A DNA stretch of 64,000 nt. Origin: JAEUJM01 sp041918615. GTDB taxonomy: Bacteria > Actinomycetota > Acidimicrobiia > Acidimicrobiales > DATDAH01. Of the stretch, positions 1 through 8,831 are shown piece by piece. Position 1 is the stretch's first letter. Each line of letters opens with the position of its first letter. The position numbers and the translations under genes were made by a program. The stretch spans positions 26,199 through 90,198 of the forward strand of contig JAYRVH010000047.1 of assembly GCA_041918615.1 (NCBI GenBank), in the 5' to 3' direction. The notes beneath the pieces are model-generated. The model did not search any database. It saw only the letters and a program-made list of their open reading frames with translations, and had not been told where the DNA came from.

Positions 1-506
1 GAGGCGAGCGTCGCGCCGATCTTCATCGAGGCGATGAACAGCGGCACGTTCCAGGGGACGATGGCGGCCACGACGCCGACGGGCGCCTTGTTCACCAACA
101 CGTTGCCCATGACGCCGGCACGCTCCTCGCTGAACGGGAAGGTGTCGGTGATGGTGGCGAAGCTGTCGAGCACCATCGTCGCCGCGAGCACCTGGCCCAT
201 GAGCGAGAACGTGGCCGGTGAACCGTTCTCGGCCGTGATCACATCGGCGAATTCCTGCATGCGCGCCTGGATGCCCTGCGACAGGGCCCGGATCACCTCG
301 GCGCGCTCCTTGGGCGAGGTCTGCGGCCAGGGGCCACCGTCGAAGGCGGCCCGGGCGGCGGCGACGGCCCGATCCATGTCAGCCGTCGAGCCCTCGGGAA
401 CGGTGGCGAACGCGGCCTCGGTGGCCGGGTTGGTGACGGTGAGGGTGTCGCTGGTGGCGGGCGTGACCCACTCACCACCGATGTAGAGGACGTCGCGGGT
501 TTCCAT
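1..506 (-). CDS. Aldehyde dehydrogenase family protein (N-terminal part, runs off the window)
   Basis: The visible 168 residues are the N-terminal, NAD(P)-binding side of an aldehyde dehydrogenase. They start METRDVLYIGGEWV and include the typical 'NPATEA' stretch and 'APVGVVAAIVPWNVPL', the family's conserved substrate/cofactor-tunnel segment. The catalytic Cys and Glu lie beyond the left edge. The ATG at 504-506 is preceded by a GAGGAG ribosome binding site. An upstream TAGAGT (544-549, minus strand) could be its -10 box, giving a leader of about 37 bases. The gene is divergent from a CoA ligase, which fits oxidation of an aldehyde to an acid that is then CoA-activated. The substrate cannot be told. 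Confidence 0.93.
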   Translation of the reverse strand, partial: METRDVLYIGGEWVTPATSDTLTVTNPATEAAFATVPEGSTADMDRAVAAARAAFDGGPWPQTSPKERAEVIRALSQGIQARMQEFADVITAENGSPATFSLMGQVLAATMVLDSFATITDTFPFSEERAGVMGNVLVNKAPVGVVAAIVPWNVPLFIASMKIGATLA

Positions 507-637
507 GGGAGGCTCCTCAGGGTTCGGGGCGCTGGACGGGGCGACTCTACCGACGCGATCGGCCCGGGCCCGCACTCGGCCGGGCAGGCGGTGCCGTGCC
601 AAAGTGGGCGGAGCCGCCGATCGACCAGGAGCCGCAC

Positions 638-2263
638 ATGGCCTCGCGCCCGTTCACCTTCGCCGACACCCTCGAGGTGGTCACCGACGCCGTGCCCGAC
701 AACGTCGCCATCGTCACCGACGAGCGCCGGCTCACCTATCGAGAGCTCGACGAACGCGCGAACCGCCTGGCCCACGTGCTCCAGGACCGGGGGGTGCGCC
801 CGGGCGACCACATCGGCCTCTACCTGCACAACGGCACCGAGTACATCGAGGGGATGCTGGCGGCCTGGAAGATCCGGGCCGTCCCCGTGAACGTCAACTA
901 CCGCTACGTAGAGGACGAGCTGATCTACCTGTTCGACGACGCCGACCTGGTGTCGGTCATCCACCACCGCGAGTTCGCGCCGCGGATCGCCGAGGTCACC
1001 CACGCGGTGCCCGGCGTGACGAGCCTGCTCTGCGTCGACGACGGCTCCGAGACCGACCTCGGCGGGCTCGACACGGACGACTACGAGGAGGCACTGGCGG
1101 CAGCCTCGCCCGACCGCGACTTCGCCGAGCGGTCGGGCGACGACCTCTACGTGCTCTACACCGGCGGCACCACCGGCATGCCGAAGGGCGTCATGTGGCG
1201 GCAGGAGGACATCTTCTTCGCGGCGATGGACTCGTCGGCCATGGGCCTGGCCGAGAAGCCCGAGAAGCCCGAGGACCTCGCCGACCGGGTGGCTCAGACC
1301 GGCGGCACCATGACGATGGCCACCGCCGCCCCGCTCATGCACGGCGCCGCACAGTGGGCGGCGTTCATCTGCCTGCACGCCGGCAGCAAGCTCGTGCTGC
1401 CCGCCTCGCGCCGGTTCGACCCCGCCGTCATCTGGCGGGCCGTCGCCGACGAGCAGGTGATGACCCTCACGGTCGTCGGCGACGCCATGGCGCGTCCCCT
1501 CACCGACGAGCTCGTCGCCAACCGCGACGCCTACGACCTCAGCGCGTTCCTGGCCCTCGGCTCCGGCGGGGCGATCCTCTCGGCCGGCGTGAAGGCCCAA
1601 CTGCTCGAGGTGCTGCCCGACCTGTTCATCAGCGACGCCTTCGGGGCCTCGGAGACGGGGGCCCAGGGCTCTGCGGTCGGGGCGTCCGCCGAGGGCCATC
1701 CGCAGTTCGCGGTCACCGCCGACACCGACGTGCTCGACGAAGACCTCGATCCCATTGCGCCCGGGTCCGGGAAGCGCGGCCTCCTGGCCCGAAGCGGCCA
1801 CATCCCCCTCGGCTACTACAAGGCCGAGGCCAAGACGGCCGAGACGTTCAAGATCGACGCCTCGGGCAAGCGATGGGTCATCCCCGGCGACTGGGCGACG
1901 GTCGAGGCCAACGGCACGATCACCTTGTTCGGGCGCGGCTCGGTGAGCATCAACTCGGGTGGCGAGAAGATCTTCCCCGAAGAGGTCGAGGCCGCCCTCA
2001 AGAGCCACCCCGACGTGTTCGACGCCGTGGTGGTCGGTGTGCCCGACGAGCGCTTCGGCGAGCGCGTGACCGCCGTGGTGGCCCCTCGGCCAGGGCACAC
2101 GCCCACACTGGCATCCCTGTCCGAGCACTGCCACACCAAGATCGCCGGCTACAAGGTGCCACGCGAGCTGCACCTGGTGGACACCGTCACCCGCTCACCC
2201 AGCGGCAAGGCCGACTACCGCTGGGCCCGGCAGGCCGCCGCCGAAACCCCCGTCGCCGAGTAG
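638..2263 (+). CDS. Acyl-CoA synthetase, FadD19/FadD17-like (AMP-binding)
   Basis: An ATP-dependent acid:CoA ligase of 541 aa. The AMP-binding motif YTGGTTGMPKG lies at about residues 174-184 and is followed by VMWRQED, typical of the mycobacterial FadD19/FadD17 group that activates steroid side-chain or branched acids. Further motifs are GDAMARPL, GRGSVSINSGGEK and the C-terminal catalytic-lysine region RSPSGKADYRW. The reading frame is open from a GTG at 596, but the ATG at 638 has an AGGAG seven bases upstream and fits the family's usual N-terminus. It is divergent from an aldehyde dehydrogenase and convergent with an old-yellow-enzyme gene. Steroid or terpenoid acid activation is an inference from motif similarity. 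Confidence 0.92.
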   Translation: MASRPFTFADTLEVVTDAVPDNVAIVTDERRLTYRELDERANRLAHVLQDRGVRPGDHIGLYLHNGTEYIEGMLAAWKIRAVPVNVNYRYVEDELIYLFDDADLVSVIHHREFAPRIAEVTHAVPGVTSLLCVDDGSETDLGGLDTDDYEEALAAASPDRDFAERSGDDLYVLYTGGTTGMPKGVMWRQEDIFFAAMDSSAMGLAEKPEKPEDLADRVAQTGGTMTMATAAPLMHGAAQWAAFICLHAGSKLVLPASRRFDPAVIWRAVADEQVMTLTVVGDAMARPLTDELVANRDAYDLSAFLALGSGGAILSAGVKAQLLEVLPDLFISDAFGASETGAQGSAVGASAEGHPQFAVTADTDVLDEDLDPIAPGSGKRGLLARSGHIPLGYYKAEAKTAETFKIDASGKRWVIPGDWATVEANGTITLFGRGSVSINSGGEKIFPEEVEAALKSHPDVFDAVVVGVPDERFGERVTAVVAPRPGHTPTLASLSEHCHTKIAGYKVPRELHLVDTVTRSPSGKADYRWARQAAAETPVAE

Positions 2264-2270
2264 CGGGGTC

Positions 2271-3458
2271 TCAGGCTCGCTGCTCTTCGGGCACCAGCAC
2301 GCAGTGGGTGCCGCGGTAGATCGTGGGCATGCACTTGTTGCAGTGGACGCACAACGAGTCGGTGGACGACCCGTCGGCCAGCCGGTCCACCAGATCGGGC
2401 TCGCGCAGCAGTGCCCGACCCATGGCCACGAAGTCGAAGCCCTCGGCCATCGCGGCGTCGATGGTGTCGCGCCGGTTGATGCCTCCGAGGAGCACCAGGG
2501 GCAGGTCGACCGCCGCCCGGAACTGGCGGGCGTAGGGGAGGAAGTACGCCTCCTCGTAGGGGTACGACGGGAGGAAGCGACCCCCGAACAACTTGAACGC
2601 GGGCCGGATGACCTTGGGCATCGCCACGGCCATCTCACGAACGGGCGCCTCGCCGCGGAAGAGGTACATCGGGTTCTGAAGCGAGCTCCCACCGGTGAGC
2701 TCGATCGCGTCGAGGCCGCCGTCCTCCTCCAGCATCCGTGCCACCGCCACGCTCTCGTCGAGCCAGAGGCCGCCGGGCACACCGTCGGCCATGTTCAGCT
2801 TGGCCAGCACCGCCACCCGGTCACCCACGGCGTCGCGCACCGCCCGGACGATCTGGCGAGGGAATCGAGCCCGGTTCTCGAGCGACCCACCCCACTGGTC
2901 GGTGCGCCGGTTGAGCCGCGGGCTCAGGAACTCACTGGGCAGGTACCCGTGACCGAGATGGATCTCGACGGCGTCGAACCCGCCGTCGGCGACGATGGTG
3001 GCGGCCGAGGCGAAGTCGGCGGTGATGCGGGCGATGTCGCCGGCGGTGACCGCACGGGTGCGGCGCATGGCCAGGGGGCTGAACATGGCCGATGGTGAGA
3101 GCCCCTGGTGGCCCGTGGCTGCGGCGACCGCGCCGGCATGGCCGATCTGGGCCGAGACCGCGGCACCTTCAGCGTGGACGGCGTCCGCCAGGCGCTGGAG
3201 CCCGGGCACGGCCTCAGGGGTGAGGATCATCTCGTTCGGCGTGCCGCAGCCTTCCGGTGACACCGCGCAGTAGGCCACGGTGGTCATGGCGACGCCACCG
3301 GCCGCCATGGCGCGGTGGAAGGCGATCAACCGGTCGGACACGACGTGCTCGCGGGTCATGCCCTCGAACGTGGCCGCCTTGATCACCCGGTTGCGCAGGC
3401 TCACCGGGCCCAGCTGCGCCGGTGCGAACGCGTCGGGTGCCGCAGTCGTGTGCTCCAC
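2271..3458 (-). CDS. NADH:flavin oxidoreductase, old yellow enzyme family, with C-terminal Cys cluster
   Basis: A 395-aa FMN TIM-barrel reductase. Visible signatures are LRNRVIKAATFEGM near the N-terminus, AQIGHAG, and VEIHLGHGYLPSEFLSPRLNRR followed by GGSLENRARF. The C-terminus carries CVHCNKC with one more Cys in GTHC. This resembles the 4Fe-4S ligand set of the 2,4-dienoyl-CoA reductase/trimethylamine dehydrogenase branch, but the protein ends there and lacks that branch's FAD/NAD domain. The GTG start has GAGAGG seven bases upstream. It probably reduces an enoyl or dienoyl intermediate; with the CoA ligase next door a catabolic role is plausible. Confidence 0.92.
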   Translation of the reverse strand: MEHTTAAPDAFAPAQLGPVSLRNRVIKAATFEGMTREHVVSDRLIAFHRAMAAGGVAMTTVAYCAVSPEGCGTPNEMILTPEAVPGLQRLADAVHAEGAAVSAQIGHAGAVAAATGHQGLSPSAMFSPLAMRRTRAVTAGDIARITADFASAATIVADGGFDAVEIHLGHGYLPSEFLSPRLNRRTDQWGGSLENRARFPRQIVRAVRDAVGDRVAVLAKLNMADGVPGGLWLDESVAVARMLEEDGGLDAIELTGGSSLQNPMYLFRGEAPVREMAVAMPKVIRPAFKLFGGRFLPSYPYEEAYFLPYARQFRAAVDLPLVLLGGINRRDTIDAAMAEGFDFVAMGRALLREPDLVDRLADGSSTDSLCVHCNKCMPTIYRGTHCVLVPEEQRA

Positions 3459-3563
3459 GGAAGTGCCTCTCGTCGGCCGGACGGGTTCCCGAACCTATCG
3501 GGCCTCGGCGGTCCGGGACGCGGCCCGGCCGAATCCGGCGGGCAACGGTAGGGTCACGCCGGC

Positions 3564-4313
3564 GTGGCCCGTATCCTCCTGCCCCTTCCGGACCACGACT
3601 TCGACGTCACCGAGGTGGCCGTCCCGTGGAAGCTCCTCACCGAGGCGGGCCACGAGGTCGTGTTCGCCACCGAACGGGCGGGAGTCGTGCCCGAGGCCGA
3701 CCCACGCCTGCTCGACGGTGTGCTGTTCGGCAGGCTCGGCGCGAGGGACGAGCCGAAAGCCTTCTACCGGGAGATGACGCGGGCCGCGACCTACCGCGAC
3801 ACCAAGGCGTGGCTCGACCTCGAGGTGAGCGGGTTCGACGGGCTGCTCTTGCCCGGCGGCCACGCCCCCCGGATGCGTCAGTACCTCGGGTCGCCCGTGC
3901 TGCGCCACCGGGTGGCCGAGTTCTGGAGGCTCGACCGGCCCGTCGGCGCGATCTGCCACGGCGTCCTGGTGCTCGCCCGGACCAACGACACGGACACGGG
4001 CAGGAGCATCCTCGCCGACCGGCGGACCACGTGTCTCCCGAAGTACCTCGAACGCACCGCGTTCCTGCTCACCGCCTGGCGACTCGGCCGCTACTACCGC
4101 ACCTATCCCGCCTACGTGGAGGACGAGGTCCGGGCCACGCTGGCCGACCCGTCGCAGTTCGAGCGCGGCCCTCGCGTCGGAACCGCCCGGGGCACACGGA
4201 CCGACGACTCACCTGCGTTCGTCGTCACCGACGGCAACTACGTTTCGGCCCGGTGGCCCGGCGACGCCTACCTGTTCGCCGAGCGCTTCGCCGCCCGCCT
4301 CGACCGAGCCTGA
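3564..4313 (+). CDS. DJ-1/PfpI (type 1 glutamine amidotransferase-like) protein
   Basis: A 249-aa protein of the DJ-1/PfpI superfamily. The nucleophile elbow GAICHG places the reactive Cys at about residue 131 and is preceded by the GLLLPGGHAPRMR loop. Members act as glyoxalase III/Hsp31-type enzymes or chaperones, or remain unassigned. A TAGGGT hexamer (3549-3554) lies nine bases before the GTG start, so the transcript probably has almost no leader. A second DJ-1/PfpI domain occurs in this window as the C-terminal half of a sulfatase fusion at 59265-61892. Confidence 0.87.
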   Translation: MARILLPLPDHDFDVTEVAVPWKLLTEAGHEVVFATERAGVVPEADPRLLDGVLFGRLGARDEPKAFYREMTRAATYRDTKAWLDLEVSGFDGLLLPGGHAPRMRQYLGSPVLRHRVAEFWRLDRPVGAICHGVLVLARTNDTDTGRSILADRRTTCLPKYLERTAFLLTAWRLGRYYRTYPAYVEDEVRATLADPSQFERGPRVGTARGTRTDDSPAFVVTDGNYVSARWPGDAYLFAERFAARLDRA

Positions 4314-4331
4314 CCCGACCTGCCGCGGTCC

Positions 4332-4344
4332 TAGAGTGGGCGGA
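4332..4344 (+). promoter_or_regulatory. Leaderless -10 element of the universal stress gene
   Basis: TAGAGT (4332-4337), then six bases (GGGCGG), then the ATG. No ribosome binding site is visible, so the transcript probably starts at the start codon. Confidence 0.55.
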
Positions 4345-4778
4345 TGGGACTCATCATCGTGGGTGTCGACGCGTCGGAGGGCGCCGAGGTCGCGCTCGAA
4401 TGGGCGCTCCGCGAGGGCGCCCTGCGCGGCGACGTGGTCGAGGTGCTGGGCGCGTGGAGCTACCTCGACCAGGGCGCGCTCAGCGGCAAGGACTTCGTGG
4501 CCTCGTTCGACGAGGCCACGGCCACGGCCGACGTCCACGCCATCGTCGAGCGGGTGCGCCGGGACCACCCGGAGCTTTCCGGCGTCGAGGTGCGCGAGAC
4601 CGCCGTCTGCGACCTGCCCGCCCGTGCGCTGCTCGACGCCGCGGCCCGCGCCGACCTCCTGGTGGTGGGCGCCCGGGGCATCGGCGGCTTCAAGGGCCTG
4701 CTGCTCGGATCGGTGAGCCAGCAGGTGGTGCATCACAGCCCGTGCCCTGTCGTCGTCGTGCGGGCCGACCAGCCATGA
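4344..4778 (+). CDS. Universal stress protein (UspA family)
   Basis: A 144-aa single USP domain. It begins MGLIIVGVDASEGAEVALEWA and ends with the nucleotide-binding pattern GARGIGGFKGLLLGSVSQQVVHH, the usual G-2x-G-9x-G-S/T phosphate loop of ATP-binding USPs. The family binds ATP and is made under stress or growth arrest. The stop overlaps the start of a small membrane gene (ATGA), so the two are translationally coupled. It is read from a leaderless promoter and has no DosR-like box, unlike the second USP at 37448. Confidence 0.93.
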   Translation: MGLIIVGVDASEGAEVALEWALREGALRGDVVEVLGAWSYLDQGALSGKDFVASFDEATATADVHAIVERVRRDHPELSGVEVRETAVCDLPARALLDAAARADLLVVGARGIGGFKGLLLGSVSQQVVHHSPCPVVVVRADQP

Positions 4779-5068
4779 CAGGCCCGCGAGGAGCCGACGA
4801 CGACGGGACGGCCCCCTTCACCGATGCCGAGTTGACCGCACTCGCGCTCGCCGCCGACCCCGACCAACCGCTCGACCACGATGCAAAGCCCCTCACCGAC
4901 CCCGACGCGGTGCCCGACGGCCTGTTGCCGTCGTGGTACATGCCGTCACCGGTGCGGTTCCCCCACTCACGCGTCCGCACCGTGGCCGCGATCCTCGTCG
5001 TCTCGGGATTCGCCCTCATCAACGTGCTCGGCCTCTGCATCACCTACGGCCGGCTCACCGCCGGCTGA
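4775..5068 (+). CDS. Small single-pass membrane protein, unknown function
   Basis: A 97-aa protein starting at an ATG that overlaps the stop of the upstream stress gene. It has an acidic N-terminal half (PDQPLDHDAKPLTDPDAVPDG), a conserved-looking 'LLPSWYMPSP' stretch and one C-terminal membrane segment (TVAAILVVSGFALINVLGLCITYG). I do not recognise a family. The coupling suggests it is made together with the stress protein; a membrane anchor or small transport accessory is possible but unsupported. Confidence 0.7.
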   Translation: MTGPRGADDDGTAPFTDAELTALALAADPDQPLDHDAKPLTDPDAVPDGLLPSWYMPSPVRFPHSRVRTVAAILVVSGFALINVLGLCITYGRLTAG

Positions 5069-5072
5069 CCGG

Positions 5073-6062
5073 TCACTCGGCGCCGAGACGGGCGAAGAAG
5101 CGCTCGGCGTAGTGGTGCGTCGGCCGCACCATCAGGTCGACCGCCTCGACCACCGCGCTCTCCGCGCCGAACTGACGAAGCAGGCGCAGCACCTCGTGCA
5201 CCGCGGTGATCGGGAGCTGGCCGTCGAGCTCGGTGCCGTGATCGGCCTCGATCCAGGCGCTGTCGAGCAACACGCCGTCGAGGGCCTTGCGGCATTCGGG
5301 CCCCGCGTCGGCGAAGTGGGCGCGCACGACCCGGGTCTCCTCGGCCGCGAGCGCAGACTCCACGAGGTCGATCACCTGGGTGAAGGCGTCCCGCCTCACG
5401 GGGGTCCAGACGGTGGGCTCGGCGGCCGCCACCAGGCACGCCTGTGACCGGAGGGCACGACCACCCTCGATCTGCTTGAGGCCGTTGCTCTCGAGCGTGG
5501 CCCCCGTGGAGGTGAGATCGACGACGATGTCAGCGGTGCCCGCCTTGGGCGCGCCCTCGGTGGCACCGAGGGACGCCACGATGCGGTAGTCGCTGAACCC
5601 GGCCCCGCCGAAGTAGGCGCGGGTGAGGTTCGGGAACTTGGTGGCGACCCGGAGCACCCGTCCGTGCAGGTGGCGGATGTCGGCGGCGACCTCGATGAGG
5701 TCGTCGAGCGCGGTGACGTCGATCCAGCTCACGGGGACCCCGACGACGAGGTCGGCTCGCCCGAAGCCCAGATCGTCGACGACGACCTCGACCCGCGGTG
5801 CGCCGCCGGTGTCACCCACCGACTCGGTCATCAGGTCGAGCCCGGTGATCCCCGCGTGCGCCTGGCCGGTGGCGATCAGCTCAGGGATCTCGTCGGCCCG
5901 GGCGAGCAGCACCTCGACGTCGTCGAGCCCCCCCATGCGAGCGGCGTAGGAACGGTCCTTGCCGCCCCGCTCGATCGGGATGAAGCACCGGCGCAGCAGA
6001 TCGACGGTGCCGTCGTGGAGGGAGCCCTTGGCCACCACGCACAGCACGAGGGCGTCGCTCAT
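5073..6062 (-). CDS. hisG: ATP phosphoribosyltransferase catalytic subunit HisG (long form)
   Basis: Catalyses the first step of histidine biosynthesis, joining ATP and PRPP. At 329 aa it is much longer than the short HisG (a little over 200 aa) that normally partners HisZ. Residues 1 to about 212 are catalytic: VAKGSLHD, GITGLDLM, RVATKFPNLTRAYF and the PRPP loop IVDLTSTGATLESNGL. About 115 further residues resemble the ACT-like regulatory domain of long HisG, ending VHEVLRLLRQFGAESAVVEAVDLMV. The start overlaps the hisZ stop (ATGA), so the genes are coupled. It is last in the order hisE, tRNA-His, hisS, hisZ, hisG. Confidence 0.95.
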   Translation of the reverse strand: MSDALVLCVVAKGSLHDGTVDLLRRCFIPIERGGKDRSYAARMGGLDDVEVLLARADEIPELIATGQAHAGITGLDLMTESVGDTGGAPRVEVVVDDLGFGRADLVVGVPVSWIDVTALDDLIEVAADIRHLHGRVLRVATKFPNLTRAYFGGAGFSDYRIVASLGATEGAPKAGTADIVVDLTSTGATLESNGLKQIEGGRALRSQACLVAAAEPTVWTPVRRDAFTQVIDLVESALAAEETRVVRAHFADAGPECRKALDGVLLDSAWIEADHGTELDGQLPITAVHEVLRLLRQFGAESAVVEAVDLMVRPTHHYAERFFARLGAE

Positions 6063-7291
6063 GGGCTCGCCGCACCGGCAACGCGGAGCTGGACCCGTTC
6101 GAGGCCCAACGAGAAGCCCACCGCCGGGACCGGGCCGGACCCACCGACCGAGGCCACGAGATCGTCGTAGCGCCCGCCGCCGCAGAGTTGGCTCACGGCC
6201 GACCCGGTGCCGTCGTGGATCTCGAACACGAAGCCCGTGTAGTAGTCGATGCCGCGGCCCATGCGGGGCCGCAGCCTGATGGCATCGGTGTCGACGCCGC
6301 GCTCGGACAGGAGCGCGACCCGGCGGTCCCAGGCGTCGACGACGGCCACCAGGGCGTCGGAGCCGGCATCGACCGCGATCTGACGCACCTGGCGAAGGCC
6401 CACGTCGAGCGATGCATCGACGGCCAACAACGCCGACAGCGCCGCTGCGATCTCGGGGGCGATGGGCCCGGCCGCCTCGGCCGACGACCGGTTGAGCAGC
6501 CGGCTCGCCACCTCCTCTGGCGATCGGACGCCGAAGTGCTCAGTGCCGAGAGCGCCCAGCACCCCGCCGAGGAGCGCGTCGCGCTGTGCGGGCGGGGTGT
6601 GGTCGAGCAACGACCCGAGCTCGTCGTCCGGGCGGCCGCGTGCGTCGATCGTCCCGGCGGCCACCATCGCTGCGTTGCGCTCGAGCTCGTGTTCGAGCGC
6701 GCCGAAGTCCGAGGCGACGCGGCCGAGCCGCAACTGCCAGGTCGACGCCAGGCGGTCGTCGGCGAGCAGCGCCGTGAAGAACGAGACGTCGCCGAGCACC
6801 ACCTCGAGGCCACCGACGCCGAGCGACCGCAGCAGCCCGTCGGCCAGCGCCAGCACCTCGGCATCGGCGAGCTCCTGATCGTCCTCACCGAAGAACTCGG
6901 CACCGGCCTGTGTGAACTGGCGGTAACGGCCCTCCTTGGGCCAGTCGAAGCGGAAGACGGGACCCACGTAGTAGCAGCGGAAGACGCCGCCCCGGCCCTG
7001 GATGGCGTCGGCGTAGAGACGGGCCGTGGGGATCGTCATCTCGGGCCGCAGACAGACCTCGTGGCCACCCGGGTCGGTGAAGATGTACATGTGCCGGCGG
7101 ATCTCTTCGCCGAGACGGTCGAGGAAGGGGGCGGCGCGCTCGAGGATCGGGGGGGACACCGGTCCGTAGCCCTGCTGGCGGAAGTAGGCCCGGGACGCCT
7201 CGGCCAACGACTCGGCGCGTTTGGCCTGCTCGTCGGCGAGGTCGAAGGCACCGGAGACGGGCTGGGTGGGGGTCGGGCGGGCGGAGGCCAT
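6059..7291 (-). CDS. hisZ: ATP phosphoribosyltransferase regulatory subunit HisZ (HisRS paralogue)
   Basis: A 410-aa class-II-synthetase-like protein lacking the anticodon-binding domain. It keeps LRPEMTIPTARLYAD, the FRFDWPKEGRYRQFTQAGAEFFG motif-2 region and GRGIDYYTGFVFEI...CGGGRYDDL. HisZ assembles with HisG and is needed for its activity or feedback control in organisms with short HisG. Here it sits 13 bases after hisS and overlaps hisG, yet the hisG is the long form. It could in principle be a second HisRS, but the altered catalytic segments and the coupling to hisG favour HisZ. Confidence 0.93.
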   Translation of the reverse strand: MASARPTPTQPVSGAFDLADEQAKRAESLAEASRAYFRQQGYGPVSPPILERAAPFLDRLGEEIRRHMYIFTDPGGHEVCLRPEMTIPTARLYADAIQGRGGVFRCYYVGPVFRFDWPKEGRYRQFTQAGAEFFGEDDQELADAEVLALADGLLRSLGVGGLEVVLGDVSFFTALLADDRLASTWQLRLGRVASDFGALEHELERNAAMVAAGTIDARGRPDDELGSLLDHTPPAQRDALLGGVLGALGTEHFGVRSPEEVASRLLNRSSAEAAGPIAPEIAAALSALLAVDASLDVGLRQVRQIAVDAGSDALVAVVDAWDRRVALLSERGVDTDAIRLRPRMGRGIDYYTGFVFEIHDGTGSAVSQLCGGGRYDDLVASVGGSGPVPAVGFSLGLERVQLRVAGAASP

Positions 7292-7304
7292 GGCGATCTG
7301 TCCG

Positions 7305-8786
7305 TCAGCCTCGCGCCGTGGCGACCTGCTCGACGATCTCTTTCACGGTCGCCACGAGATCGGCCCGCGCCACTGAACGCTGGGCCGGCTGCGCGTTGCG
7401 CCACTGGTCGCGATCGGTGATCTCCTTCGAGAGCCGTGCACCGAGGCCGAGGTCCTTGACGACGACCTCACCCGCGGCGAACTCGTCGGAGCCGGCGATG
7501 ACCGCGGCCACCGACCGGCGCCTGTCCGCGTATTTGAGCTGCGCCTTGAACGAGCGCTCGCCGAGGTAGAGCTCGGCGGCGATCCCGGCGGACCGCAGTT
7601 CGGTGACCATCGCCTGGTAGTCGTTCAGGTGCTCGCGGTCCATGACCGTGACCACCACCGGTCCCTGGCTCGAGCCACGACCGAGGTCGATCGCCGCCAA
7701 CGCGGCGAGCAGTCGGTCGACACCCAGACTTGCCCCACAGGCGGGCACCGCCTCTCCGGTGAACCGCTCGACCAGGTCGTCGTAGCGGCCGCCGCCGGCC
7801 ACCGAGCCGAAGGCGCGCTTGCGGCCTTTCTCATCGCGCGTCTCGAAGGTGAGCTCGGCCTCGAACACCGGTCCGGTGTAGTAGGCGAGGCCCCGCACGA
7901 CCGAGGGGTCGAAGGCCACCTGGTCGGCCCCCAGCGCCATGGAGTCGAGCAGCTCACCGATCTCGGCGAGCTCGTCGACCCCTTCCCGACCCACCGGGTC
8001 GTCGCCCACCAGGTCGGCGAGGCGCCCGAGCACATCGCCACGGGAGCCCTGGCCGGCCTGCACGAAGGCGAGGACCACCTCGACCTGCCCGTCGTCGAGG
8101 CCCGCACCGCGGGTGAAGTCGCCCGACCGGTCCTCGCGGCCGGCCCCGAGCAGGTCACGCACACCGTCGACCCCCAACCGGTCGAGCTTGTCCACCGCCC
8201 GCAGCACGGCGAGCCGGCTCGGCGGATCGGCGACGCCGCACCGGCTGAGGATGCCCGTGAGCACCTTGCGGTCGTTCACCCGCACCACGTAGTCGCCCCG
8301 ACGGATGCCGATGGCCTCGAGCGCCGAGGCGAGCACGGCGCAGGCCTCGGCGTCGACGCCCATCGACGCGCTGCCCACCGTGTCGAAGTCGCACTGGTAG
8401 AACTGCCGGAACCGTCCCGGCCCCGGCTTCTCGCGCCGCCACACGGGCCCGGACTGGTAGCGCCGGTAGGGGCTGACGAGCGCCTGTCCCGACTGGGCCA
8501 CCATCCGTGCCAGCGGAGCGGTGAGGTCGTAGCGCAGGCCGACCCACTGCTCGTCGTCGTCGCGGAGCGCGAACACCCCCTCGTCGGGCGCGTCCTCGTC
8601 GGGGAGGAACTTGCCGAGGGCATCGAGGTACTCGAGCGCGGGGGTCTCCAACGGCTCGAAGCCGTGGAGCCGGTACACCGACTCGATCGTCTCGATCATC
8701 TCCTGGCGCGCCAGCACGTCGTCGGCGCGGGCGTCGCCGAAGCCCGTCGGGACCCGGGCGCTGGGGCGTACGTCGTCGGTGGACAC
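7305..8786 (-). CDS. hisS: Histidyl-tRNA synthetase, divergent alphaproteobacterial (Caulobacter) type
   Basis: A class II aminoacyl-tRNA synthetase of 493 aa, versus about 420 for the usual bacterial HisRS. Its motifs are those of the divergent alphaproteobacterial HisRS: EYLDALGKFLPDED, DDDEQWVGLRYDLTAPLAR, EKPGPGRFRQFYQCDFDTVG, RRGDYVVRVNDRKVLTGIL, DRSGDFTRGAGL, RGLAYYTGPVFEAELTF and GGGRYDDLVERF. The usual 'RGVGETTDIVEKEMYTF' type region is absent. The frame is open further upstream but would cross the tRNA gene. The GTG at 8784-8786 has a GGAG upstream and gives the natural N-terminus STDDVRPSARVPTGFGD. The tRNA-His gene begins 45 bases upstream, so the enzyme and its probable substrate are encoded side by side. 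Confidence 0.95.
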   Translation of the reverse strand: MSTDDVRPSARVPTGFGDARADDVLARQEMIETIESVYRLHGFEPLETPALEYLDALGKFLPDEDAPDEGVFALRDDDEQWVGLRYDLTAPLARMVAQSGQALVSPYRRYQSGPVWRREKPGPGRFRQFYQCDFDTVGSASMGVDAEACAVLASALEAIGIRRGDYVVRVNDRKVLTGILSRCGVADPPSRLAVLRAVDKLDRLGVDGVRDLLGAGREDRSGDFTRGAGLDDGQVEVVLAFVQAGQGSRGDVLGRLADLVGDDPVGREGVDELAEIGELLDSMALGADQVAFDPSVVRGLAYYTGPVFEAELTFETRDEKGRKRAFGSVAGGGRYDDLVERFTGEAVPACGASLGVDRLLAALAAIDLGRGSSQGPVVVTVMDREHLNDYQAMVTELRSAGIAAELYLGERSFKAQLKYADRRRSVAAVIAGSDEFAAGEVVVKDLGLGARLSKEITDRDQWRNAQPAQRSVARADLVATVKEIVEQVATARG

Positions 8787-8831
8787 GAGAGGGGCTCCGT
8801 CTGCTGGCGACACGTGCCGCGGAAACGTCAG

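Noticed and set aside
293..2173. Long open frame antisense to the CoA ligase (626 codons) and many like it across the window
   Set aside because: Very high GC makes antisense frames stay open. The products are Arg/Gly/His-rich, lack family motifs and overlap genes with clear domains.
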